Origin: JAERML01 sp035687895
GTDB lineage: Bacteria; Bacteroidota; Ignavibacteria; UBA10030; UBA6906
Direction of reading: 5' to 3'
Assembly: GCA_035687895.1 (NCBI GenBank)
Contig: DASRUE010000246.1
Coordinates: 1 to 7,420 of the forward strand
Length of the DNA: 7,420 nt
The position numbers were made by a program, and so were the translations under genes. Shown piece by piece: positions 1 through 6,430 of this stretch. Within the stretch, counting starts at the first letter, position 1. Each line of letters begins with the position of its first letter. The notes beneath the pieces are model-generated. The model had not been told where the DNA came from and searched no databases. It worked only from the letters and a program-made list of their open reading frames with translations.

Positions 1-1220
1 AGCGCCATCACTGCGTAGCTGATGAGTGTTGCCACGGCAGCCCCCATGATGCCTGCGCGCGGAATGAGCACCACGTTTGCCATAACATTTACCACCGCCC
101 CGAGGATCGTAATCGTCGGAAGATGCTTCGTCTTTTTCTCGATGTAGATGCCTGCCACAACATTATTGGAAACACCGAGGAACATATACCCGAGCAGCAC
201 GACCGGGACGATGGTGATGCCTTGCCAGTAGTTGGATGGAAGCAGAGAATATCCCCAGAAGATGGGAACTCGTACAATGTCCTCCAGGAAGAAACTCAGG
301 ACGAGAAACACTCCCGTCATCAAGAGAACGAAGTAGGTAAGGATTCGGGCAAAGAGCCGCGGTGCGTCCGGGTCCTTCGCGTGCGAGAAGAAGAACGGGC
401 GCCAGGCAAAGTCAAACATGGAGACGATGAGCATCATGAAGATGCCGAGGCGGTAATTTGCCTGGTAGAGCCCGACCGTGGCATTGTCGGTGAATGCTTC
501 GAGGATCGGTCGGTCAATCACCTGAATCATCATGGCGGCGAGGCCGGCAGGAATGGACGGGAGGCCGAAGCGGATCAGCTCCCGGAATAGATTACCATTC
601 CATCCCGGGGCAATATTCGAAAGGATGGTGGGTGCCAGCAGGATGAGAGTAACGCCTGAAGAGATGACATTGCTGATGAATATCCCCTCGAGGCCCATTC
701 CGTACTTGATCAAGAAGAGCAGGTTGCAGGCGACGTTCACCACGATTCCCGCAAGTCTGATGGCCGCAAACTGCGTAGCCTTCCGGGACATGCGGAGCGC
801 AGCGAATGGAATGATAGTGATTGCGTCGAGTGCAACGATCCAGGCTGCGTAAGGGACGAGCGGCGCGTAGGTTGCCGGTGCCGTAGTCAGTGAACCAATC
901 CTATCAGCCTGGAGGATCATGAGGCCGGAGATCACCGCCGAAGAAACGAGGACAGCCAGAAAAGGAATCGTGAAAGTCTGCTTTCGGCTCCCGAGCTCAA
1001 GTGTCGATGTGTACTTCATGAACGCGCCCTCCATGCCGTAGCTGTAGATCACGTTCAGAAAGGCGATGTAGGAGAAGACGGTTGCCACAACACCGACATC
1101 CGATTGCGGGAGGATGTTGGCATAGATGGGGGTAAGGATAAAGGTGAGAAAGCGACCGACGATGGTGCTGACGCCATAGATGGCGGTGTCCGTGCCGAGC
1201 CGCTTGATGTTCTCGATCAT
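1..1220 (-). CDS. Wzx-like polysaccharide/oligosaccharide flippase, 3' end cut by window edge
   Basis: Reading the minus strand from ATG at 1220 gives an open frame of 406 codons that runs off the left edge without a stop. It begins MIENIKRLGTDTAIYG and is strongly hydrophobic, with repeated membrane segments (about residues 12-35, 42-62, 82-102, then others to the end) separated by short charged loops. This is the pattern of the Wzx/RfbX branch of the MOP exporter superfamily, which moves undecaprenyl-diphosphate-linked oligosaccharides across the inner membrane. Such proteins usually have about 450-500 residues, so roughly the last 60-100 are missing. The start is the first ATG after an in-frame TGA, which is the nadC stop, 19 bases upstream. 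No Shine-Dalgarno sequence is evident. The glycosyltransferase and sugar aminotransferase genes upstream fit a surface-glycan export role. The substrate cannot be read from sequence. An MVF/MurJ-type or other MOP transporter is a less likely alternative. Confidence 0.85.
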   Translation of the reverse strand, partial: MIENIKRLGTDTAIYGVSTIVGRFLTFILTPIYANILPQSDVGVVATVFSYIAFLNVIYSYGMEGAFMKYTSTLELGSRKQTFTIPFLAVLVSSAVISGLMILQADRIGSLTTAPATYAPLVPYAAWIVALDAITIIPFAALRMSRKATQFAAIRLAGIVVNVACNLLFLIKYGMGLEGIFISNVISSGVTLILLAPTILSNIAPGWNGNLFRELIRFGLPSIPAGLAAMMIQVIDRPILEAFTDNATVGLYQANYRLGIFMMLIVSMFDFAWRPFFFSHAKDPDAPRLFARILTYFVLLMTGVFLVLSFFLEDIVRVPIFWGYSLLPSNYWQGITIVPVVLLGYMFLGVSNNVVAGIYIEKKTKHLPTITILGAVVNVMANVVLIPRAGIMGAAVATLISYAVMA

Positions 1221-1239
1221 GCCTGTGTGGGGAGGCGTT

Positions 1240-2112
1240 TCAATCTTGTGTGTGAGTCAGCTCGAGAGAGATGTCGAGAGCTTTCACCGAATGCGTGAGA
1301 GCGCCAACCGAAATGAAATCCACCCCCGTGTCCGCGATCGAACGCACGGTCTCCAGCGAGACACCACCGGACGCTTCCACCTCAAAACGATGTTCGATCA
1401 ACTCCACGGCGCGGCGCATCTCGGCAAGCGGAAAGTTGTCCAGCATGATCCGTTGAATTCCGCCCGAGGCAAGTGCATCGCGGACTTCTGTCAGGGAGCG
1501 CGTCTCGACCTCGATGGAGACATTCAGGCCTTCCTTGTTGACAAACTCTCTGCAAAGGGCTATGGCATTGGAAATTCCTCCGGCCGCCACCACATGGTTG
1601 TCTTTTATCAGAACCATGTCGTCCAGCCCGAACCGGTGGTTGACTCCGCCCCCCAACCGCACCGCCCACTTGTCGAGCACGCGGAGACCCGGCGCCGTCT
1701 TCCTTGTATCCGTGATGCGTGCAGGCGTCCCCGCCACCGCATCCACATACTTCCGGGTCAGTGTTGCGATGCCACTCATCCGTTGAAGAAAATTGAGGGC
1801 GGTCCGTTCGCCGCGAAGAATGCTCCGCGCGTCCCCATCTACCCTGGCTATTACCTGCCCGGCGGGCACGACGTCGCCTTCAGGAACTACGGGCGTCACC
1901 GTAATGCTGTGGTCACAATAGCGGAACACGAGACCGGCCACGTCGAGCCCCGCAACCACACCTGCCTCCTTGCACAGGAACTCCCCTCTGCCAAATTTCA
2001 TCTCCGGTACAATCGCGTCGGTCGTAATGTCGCCAAGCCCGACGTCCTCCATCAGCGCGAGCTCCACAAGCCTGCCGATGCGGCTGTCGTTCAGGACATC
2101 ATTGGGCATCAT
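1240..2112 (-). CDS. nadC: Nicotinate-nucleotide diphosphorylase (carboxylating), quinolinate phosphoribosyltransferase
   Basis: Cytoplasmic enzyme of de novo NAD synthesis: quinolinate plus PRPP gives nicotinate mononucleotide, CO2 and pyrophosphate. The 290-residue product matches the usual length (about 280-290). Family blocks appear in order: LMEDVGLGDITTD (20-32), GERTALNFLQRMSGIAT (101-117), DTRKTAPGLR (135-144), KWAVRLGGGVNHR (148-160), LIKDNH (168-173), the acidic pair in EVET (201-204), IMLDN (222-226), EASGG (246-250) and ISVGALTHS (267-275). The substrate-binding Arg, Lys and His positions of these blocks are all present, so it should be active. The start lies inside the 3' end of the upstream Trm112-like gene (14-base, out-of-frame overlap), with two consecutive ATG codons at 2112 and 2109; either could be used and translation is probably coupled. 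No nadA or nadB lies in the window. Confidence 0.97.
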   Translation of the reverse strand: MMPNDVLNDSRIGRLVELALMEDVGLGDITTDAIVPEMKFGRGEFLCKEAGVVAGLDVAGLVFRYCDHSITVTPVVPEGDVVPAGQVIARVDGDARSILRGERTALNFLQRMSGIATLTRKYVDAVAGTPARITDTRKTAPGLRVLDKWAVRLGGGVNHRFGLDDMVLIKDNHVVAAGGISNAIALCREFVNKEGLNVSIEVETRSLTEVRDALASGGIQRIMLDNFPLAEMRRAVELIEHRFEVEASGGVSLETVRSIADTGVDFISVGALTHSVKALDISLELTHTQD

Positions 2113-2257
2113 CCACCAGCATGATGGGAATGTCGTTTTTGATCTGATATACCTTGCCGCACTTCTTGCAGGCGAGCGTATTCTGATCGGGTTTGTAATC
2201 GAGGTCCCCTTTGCACTTGGGGCAGCAGAGAATGTCGAGCAATTCCTTCTTCAGCAT
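2099..2257 (-). CDS. Trm112-like (UPF0434/YcaR-type) small zinc-ribbon protein
   Basis: A 52-residue gene, easily missed because of its size. It begins MLKKELLDILCCPKCKG and ends IPIMLVDDAQ. Two cysteine pairs, C12-x2-C15 (preceded by C11) and C30-x2-C33, form a zinc-knuckle pattern. The YQIKNDIPIML segment matches the conserved C-terminal signature of the Trm112/UPF0434 family. Eukaryotic and archaeal Trm112 proteins activate and stabilise several SAM-dependent methyltransferases. The role of the short bacterial forms is less clear and no methyltransferase gene lies in the window, so a partner cannot be named. The ATG is 2 bases after the thioesterase stop and the last 14 bases overlap nadC, so translation is almost certainly coupled on both sides. 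No convincing Shine-Dalgarno sequence is seen. Retention of all four cysteines favours metal binding; many proteobacterial YcaR homologues have lost one pair. Confidence 0.9.
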   Translation of the reverse strand: MLKKELLDILCCPKCKGDLDYKPDQNTLACKKCGKVYQIKNDIPIMLVDDAQ

Positions 2258-2259
2258 GA

Positions 2260-2688
2260 TTATACTTTCACGGGTTTGGCGTTAAGGGATTTCTCAATGG
2301 TTTCAATGAACTGCGCCGGAGCGCGCGTAGGCCGTCCTGTGGTGGCATTGACAAAGGTGTGGATGGTGTAGCCGTCCGCGAGAAGCTCACTTTCTCCTTC
2401 CTTGTACACCTCATATTCCAGCCGGACACGTGCGATAGGCATGTCACGAACCAGTGTCACGATATTCAGCAGGTCATCGTATCGCGCTGCGCGCTTGTAC
2501 GAGGCGTGCGCCTCGATCACCGGAAGGAACAGTCCCATCTCCTCGATCCTCGGATAGGGAAGCCCGATACCCCGGAGGAGGTCCGACCTCCCCTGTTCAA
2601 AATACTCAAAGAACTTGCCATAGTATACAAACTTCATCTGATCTGTATCCGCGTAGCGAACACGGATCTGCGATACATGCCTGATCAT
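2260..2688 (-). CDS. YbgC-like acyl-CoA thioesterase (4HBT hot-dog fold)
   Basis: A 142-residue single hot-dog-domain protein. The block YADTDQMKFVYYGKFFEYFE (residues 12-31), followed by GRSDLLR, is the active-site signature of the YbgC/4-hydroxybenzoyl-CoA thioesterase group. The second Asp of DTD (D16) is the likely catalytic acid by analogy with 4HBT. The next stretch, PVIEAHASYKRAARYDD, fits the central helix and strand of the fold. Family members hydrolyse short- or medium-chain or aromatic acyl-CoA thioesters; the substrate here is unknown. The start at 2688 is chosen because GGGAGGAG sits 4 bases upstream and the product then begins MIRHVSQIRVRYADTD, the normal family start. An ATG at 2712 in the same frame would add eight residues and overlap accA. 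The gene starts 11 bases after accA, so a link with acyl-CoA metabolism is plausible. No TolQRA genes, the usual neighbours of E. coli ybgC, are present. Confidence 0.9.
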   Translation of the reverse strand: MIRHVSQIRVRYADTDQMKFVYYGKFFEYFEQGRSDLLRGIGLPYPRIEEMGLFLPVIEAHASYKRAARYDDLLNIVTLVRDMPIARVRLEYEVYKEGESELLADGYTIHTFVNATTGRPTRAPAQFIETIEKSLNAKPVKV

Positions 2689-2692
2689 GATA

Positions 2693-2700
2693 CTCCTCCC
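2693..2700 (-). promoter_or_regulatory. Strong ribosome binding site of the YbgC-like thioesterase gene
   Basis: GGGAGGAG on the minus strand, 4 bases before the ATG at 2688. It fills most of the 11-base gap after the accA stop and shares its first base with the accA TAG codon. It decides between the two possible starts (2688 and 2712) in favour of 2688. Confidence 0.8.
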
Positions 2701-3650
2701 TATCCCGCCCAATCACCCATCTTGGAAAACTTCTCGATGCGGCGCTCGAGCAGCTTGTCGATCTTGATTTTGGTAAGGCTCTTTAGCTCGTCCAGCAGCG
2801 TCTCTTTCAGGATGGCGGCCATCTGCTCGGGGTTGCGGTGCGCCCCACCCATGGGCTCGGGCACGATCATATCGACGATCCCCTGCTTTTTCAGGTCAGG
2901 CGCAGTCAACTGCAACGCTTCCGCCGCTTGTTCCTTGTAATCCCAGCTCCGCCAGAGGATGCTGGAACAGGATTCCGGGGATATCACGGAGTACCATGTA
3001 TTTTCGAGCATCAGGATTCGATCCCCGATGCCGATCCCCAACGCGCCTCCCGAGGCTCCCTCACCTATGATGACCACAATGATCGGAACGCGAAGCCGTG
3101 ACATCTCCAGCAGATTTCGTGCGATGGCTTCCGCCTGTCCACGTTCCTCGGCTTCGAGACCTGGGAACGCACCGGGAGTATCGAGAAGTGTGATGACCGG
3201 CTTCCTGAACTTCTCTGCCAGCTTCATCAATCGGAGCGCCTTCCGATATCCTTCGGGGTTGGGCATCCCGAAATTGCGGTACAGGTTTGATTTCGTGTCT
3301 CTTCCCTTCTGGTGTCCAATCAGCATAACCGAGTACTTGTCGATCTTCGCGAACCCACCGACGATCGCCTTATCATCCTTGAACGTCCGGTCGCCATGCA
3401 ATTCGATGAAGTCTTTCGTTATCAAGTTGATATAGTCCAGCGTGTACGGACGATCAGGATGGCGCGCAAGCTGCACTTTTTGCCAACGGGTCAGCCCCGC
3501 GTAAATGCTTTGCTGAAGCTGATTCACACGCTTTTCAATCTTTACGATCTCCTCTGCAATACCGGGATTATCGGCATACCGGCGCATCTCTTCGATCTTC
3601 TGCTCAAGGTCGAGGATCGGCTTTTCAAATTCCAGTACCACTTTTGCCAT
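2700..3650 (-). CDS. accA: Acetyl-CoA carboxylase carboxyltransferase subunit alpha
   Basis: Cytoplasmic subunit which, with AccD, transfers the carboxyl group from carboxybiotin to acetyl-CoA to give malonyl-CoA, the committed step of fatty-acid synthesis. The 316-residue length is typical. Features in order: a helical N-terminal region (about 1-60, FEKPILDLEQKIEEM), RPYTLDYI (67-74), FIELHGDR (80-87), GHQKGRDT (112-119), GMPNPEGYRKALRLM (128-142), LLDTPGAFPGLEAEERGQ (155-171), GEGASGGALGIG (196-207, backbone amides that bind the acyl-CoA carbonyl in the crotonase-like fold) and ISPESCSSILWR (223-234). The start has a good GAAGGAG sequence 7-8 bases upstream. It begins 14 bases after the GT2 fusion gene. 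AccD, AccB and AccC are not in the window; accA separated from accD is common in many bacteria. No defect is seen. Confidence 0.97.
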   Translation of the reverse strand: MAKVVLEFEKPILDLEQKIEEMRRYADNPGIAEEIVKIEKRVNQLQQSIYAGLTRWQKVQLARHPDRPYTLDYINLITKDFIELHGDRTFKDDKAIVGGFAKIDKYSVMLIGHQKGRDTKSNLYRNFGMPNPEGYRKALRLMKLAEKFRKPVITLLDTPGAFPGLEAEERGQAEAIARNLLEMSRLRVPIIVVIIGEGASGGALGIGIGDRILMLENTWYSVISPESCSSILWRSWDYKEQAAEALQLTAPDLKKQGIVDMIVPEPMGGAHRNPEQMAAILKETLLDELKSLTKIKIDKLLERRIEKFSKMGDWAG

Positions 3651-3657
3651 GCGTATG

Positions 3658-3665
3658 ACTCCTTC
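3658..3665 (-). promoter_or_regulatory. Ribosome binding site of accA
   Basis: GAAGGAGT on the minus strand, 7 bases before the accA ATG at 3650, in the 14-base gap after the stop of the GT2 fusion gene. It is one of only two clear Shine-Dalgarno sequences in the window and supports independent, efficient translation of accA. Confidence 0.7.
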
Positions 3666-5686
3666 TATTTTTTCAGCAGGAGCAGAAGCGATTTCAAAAT
3701 GATCTCCAGATCGAGGATGAGTGATTGGTTCTTTGCATAGTAGAGTTTGTATTTTTCGATCTCGTCCGGCTCCAGTCCATCGCGCCTGCGGATTTGGACA
3801 AGACCGGTCAGACCTTTCGGCCCGAGATAGGAAGTGGTACCTCCCTTGGGGGAAACTCCCTCGGTTATCTTGCTTTCGTCACCGAGAGGACGGCCGACGA
3901 AGCTGATCTCTCCTTTCACGACCGCCGGTAACAGAAGGATGCGCAATGCCAAGGCACCGGGGGGGTCTGTGCTCATCCATCGCCAAAGAAGAACGATCGG
4001 AAAGATCGTTGCCATAAGAAACACGCCGGAGAAAAGGTCGAACATCCGCTTGACCACCTTGTTGATCGGCTTGTGAATGTTATATTCGATTTCGACGAGA
4101 GGGATACTGTCCAGTTCGTCGATCCTCGTTTTGCCAATGATCGCCTCGAGGCTGTTCGGGACGAGCCGATAGTTGACATTGCGGCTGCTGTTGCGGCCGA
4201 TCACCGATAGGATGTCCGTGTACGTCAATCCATCGGTGGAAAAAATCACTTCGCTCACTTTACGTTCGTCAATCACTTTCCCCACATTGTCGAGACTGCC
4301 GAGAACTTCCAGGCCCGCAACACGCTCACCAATCTGTCGTCTGGTCATGCCAATGAAGCCCAGGACTTCATACCCATCATCCACGCGGTCGCGGAGTTTG
4401 CGCAGCACTTCCTGTCCCGATGTCCCGGTCCCCACGATAACCGTCCTTCGTCCGAAGAGGCTTCGTCTTCCGCGGTGGACCGACGACCGGCTGAAGGACG
4501 TAAGAAGGAGACGCCAGCCCGGCAAGGTCAACATACTAATGATACCGGAAATGAGTACCACCGCGCGGCTGAAGGCAAACTCTTTTGCAAAGAACACCAC
4601 CGCCGAGATCGCAACATAGCTTCCGATCAACGCAACGGCGGTCCGCGACGCAGAGAATTTGTGCGTGGTGTAAACGCCATAGACATACATTGCACCCGTG
4701 ATAATTACTCCCGGCACAAGGAACACGATGGGATATGCATACCTCGGAAACCGGAACACCTCACCAAAGTAGATGAACTCTGCTAACAGCAAGCCACCGG
4801 CCACAAGAATCATGTCAAAGAGTACAACACCCAGTGTCCGGCCCGCTTTTGCGGCGAACGCCAGTCCGGCACGGAGAGAGATGCCGATGTTCAGCAATGC
4901 CTCGGCAATAATGGAGGAATTAAAGTGCTTCTCAACAAACAACTGCATCGCATTGTAGAAGACCTTGATCTCATCCAGGTCGCTCCGCCGGGTGCTTTCT
5001 CCCTTGAAATGGATAATCGCCGTCGAGTGGACATAGAACACTTTGTAGCCGGCCCGGGAAAACCGGTAACACCAGTCAAGATCCTCGCCATACATGAAGA
5101 ATGCCTCGTCCAAACCTCCCACCTTCATATACGCCTCACGCCTGACCATCATGAACGAGCCGCTGACCGCCTCGACCTCGTAGGTTTCGTCGGGGTTCAA
5201 GTAGGTCAGGTTGTACCGCCCGAAGAGTTTCGATTTCGGAAAGAGGGCGCTGAGCCCGAAGATCTTGGTAAAAGCGACCCACGGAGTTGGAAAGCTCCTC
5301 CGGCAGGGGAGTTGAAACGATCCATCAGGATTCAAAATCTTGCAACCGGCGAGTCCTACATCCGGGTTCTCATCGAAGAACCTGACCATTTCCCGGAAGG
5401 TGTTCTCCTGGACGATCGTGTCCGGGTTGATGAGCAGGATGCTGCGACCCTGCGCGTGCTTCAATGCGGCGTTGTTCGCGCGGGCAAACCCCAGGTTGAT
5501 CTTGTTTTCAACGAGACGTACATCAGGGAACTTCGACCTGATCATCTCGATGCTGCCATCGTCGGAGGCGTTATCCACCACAAACACCTCCCCTTTCAGT
5601 CCCTCCATTGCGCGCTTGATCGACGTCAGCGCATTTTCGAGGAACTGCCGGACGTTGTAATTGACGATGATGACCGAGAGGTCCAT
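3665..5686 (-). CDS. Fusion: GT2 glycosyltransferase + membrane polyprenyl glycosylphosphotransferase-like domain, catalytic core reduced
   Basis: A 673-residue membrane protein. Residues 1 to about 235 form a GT2 domain of the rhamnosyltransferase/WbbL type: SVIIVNYNV (4-12), VVDNAS (36-41), LLINPDT (84-90, DXD-like metal site), VSGSFMMVRR (174-183) and GEDLDW (200-205); this half looks active. Four membrane helices follow at about 286-308, 319-340, 350-368 and 374-395. Next is a Rossmann-like domain with VIVGTGTSGQEVL (416-428), as in WcaJ/WbaP-type phosphoglycosyltransferases. The last part (541-673) keeps the flanks of the bacterial sugar transferase domain: KRMFDLFSG (546-554), a re-entrant-type hydrophobic helix with a proline (555-572), KGEISFVGRPL (591-601, for the usual GDMSLVGPRP), GPKGLTGLVQI (622-632) and DLEIILKSL (659-667). 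The middle, with the KFR(S/T)M and SLDELPQ-type catalytic motifs, is absent, so initiation of a lipid-linked glycan by this half is doubtful. It starts 5 bases after the preceding gene's stop, with no strong Shine-Dalgarno sequence, suggesting coupling. Confidence 0.88.
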   Translation of the reverse strand: MDLSVIIVNYNVRQFLENALTSIKRAMEGLKGEVFVVDNASDDGSIEMIRSKFPDVRLVENKINLGFARANNAALKHAQGRSILLINPDTIVQENTFREMVRFFDENPDVGLAGCKILNPDGSFQLPCRRSFPTPWVAFTKIFGLSALFPKSKLFGRYNLTYLNPDETYEVEAVSGSFMMVRREAYMKVGGLDEAFFMYGEDLDWCYRFSRAGYKVFYVHSTAIIHFKGESTRRSDLDEIKVFYNAMQLFVEKHFNSSIIAEALLNIGISLRAGLAFAAKAGRTLGVVLFDMILVAGGLLLAEFIYFGEVFRFPRYAYPIVFLVPGVIITGAMYVYGVYTTHKFSASRTAVALIGSYVAISAVVFFAKEFAFSRAVVLISGIISMLTLPGWRLLLTSFSRSSVHRGRRSLFGRRTVIVGTGTSGQEVLRKLRDRVDDGYEVLGFIGMTRRQIGERVAGLEVLGSLDNVGKVIDERKVSEVIFSTDGLTYTDILSVIGRNSSRNVNYRLVPNSLEAIIGKTRIDELDSIPLVEIEYNIHKPINKVVKRMFDLFSGVFLMATIFPIVLLWRWMSTDPPGALALRILLLPAVVKGEISFVGRPLGDESKITEGVSPKGGTTSYLGPKGLTGLVQIRRRDGLEPDEIEKYKLYYAKNQSLILDLEIILKSLLLLLKK

Positions 5687-5691
5687 ACTGC

Positions 5692-6408
5692 CTATAACCT
5701 CTGAAAGATACTACGGAACCGCAACTTCCACAACATGAAGACCGCCTCGTACACAATGCTTTTCGACATCTTAGAGGTACCTGAACGTCTGTCAAGAAAA
5801 ATGATGGGAATTTCCACGATGCGGAATCCCCTTTTCCACACCTTGTAACTGATCTCGATCTGAAATGCATAGCCGTTGGATTTGATCGCGTCCAGGTCAA
5901 TCGACTCCAGCACGGTGCGGCGATAGCACTTGAACCCCCCGGTTGCATCGTGGACCGGAAGACCGGTGATGATCCGTGTGTAGATGTTGGCAAAGTAGCT
6001 TAGAAGAAGGCGCTGCATAGGCCAGTTCAGGACGCGTACACCATTGATGTATCGGGAGCCGATGACAAGATCATAGTCCTCCATTTTCTTGAGGAAGTTG
6101 GGGAGCTCCTTGGGACTGTGGGAGAAGTCCGCGTCCATTTCAAACACATAGTCATACTGATGTTCAATAGCGAATTTGAACCCCGCCACGTACGCGGTAC
6201 CGAGTCCCATCTTCCCGGGCCTTTCGAGCAGGTGAATCCGTGAATCCACGCTCATCATGTCGCGCACCAATCCGGCCGTCCCATCAGGCGAGCCGTCATC
6301 CACCACAAGCACGTCGAGGTTCGGCGCTTTGCCCAGGACAGTCGGGATCAACCGGGGAACATTTTCGGCCTCGTTATATGTCGGGATGACAACCAGCGCT
6401 TTGGGCAT
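5692..6408 (-). CDS. Polyprenyl-phosphate mannose (dolichol-phosphate mannosyltransferase-like) GT2 synthase
   Basis: A 238-residue soluble GT2 enzyme of the DPM1 type, which transfers a hexose (classically mannose from GDP-mannose) to a polyprenyl phosphate at the inner face of the membrane. Motifs: VVIPTYNEAENV (6-17), VVDDGSPDGT (35-44), GLGTAYVAGF (68-77), EMDADFSHSP (90-99, with the DXD metal site D92-A-D94), GSRY (117-120), ATGGFKCYRR (155-164) and the basic loop RRSGTSKMS (207-215) typical of the family. No C-terminal membrane domain or GtrA domain is attached, as in human DPM1. I place the start at the ATG at 6408, just before MPKALVVIPTYNE, 22 bases after the aminotransferase stop. 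An in-frame ATG at 6462 would add 18 unconserved residues and overlap that gene by 32 bases. The sugar (mannose, glucose or other) is not certain. Confidence 0.9.
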   Translation of the reverse strand: MPKALVVIPTYNEAENVPRLIPTVLGKAPNLDVLVVDDGSPDGTAGLVRDMMSVDSRIHLLERPGKMGLGTAYVAGFKFAIEHQYDYVFEMDADFSHSPKELPNFLKKMEDYDLVIGSRYINGVRVLNWPMQRLLLSYFANIYTRIITGLPVHDATGGFKCYRRTVLESIDLDAIKSNGYAFQIEISYKVWKRGFRIVEIPIIFLDRRSGTSKMSKSIVYEAVFMLWKLRFRSIFQRL

Positions 6409-6430
6409 TCCAGTCTCGTTCTGCAATGGG

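Noticed and set aside
123..590. 155-residue plus-strand frame near the left edge
   Set aside because: The minus strand here is a continuous flippase frame with clear membrane helices. The plus frame is highly charged, low-complexity and without family features.
1180..2124. 314-residue open frame on the plus strand
   Set aside because: It lies opposite nadC, which has every family motif. The plus-strand product has no recognisable domain and is rich in His, Arg and Pro, as expected of an antisense shadow in GC-rich coding DNA.
2686..2712. ATG at 2712 as the thioesterase start
   Set aside because: It overlaps accA and has no ribosome site; the ATG at 2688 has a strong one and gives the usual family N-terminus.
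2359..2940. 193-residue plus-strand frame
   Set aside because: It spans the antisense of both the thioesterase and the end of accA, which are well supported.
3917..3967. A frameshift or stop explaining the shortened transferase core
   Set aside because: The frame is continuous with recognisable motifs on both sides, and the intervening DNA shows no leftover transferase motif in other frames. A clean in-frame deletion remains possible.
4925..5704. 259-residue open frame on the plus strand
   Set aside because: Antisense to the GT2 domain of the fusion gene; no recognisable motif and no promoter or ribosome site.
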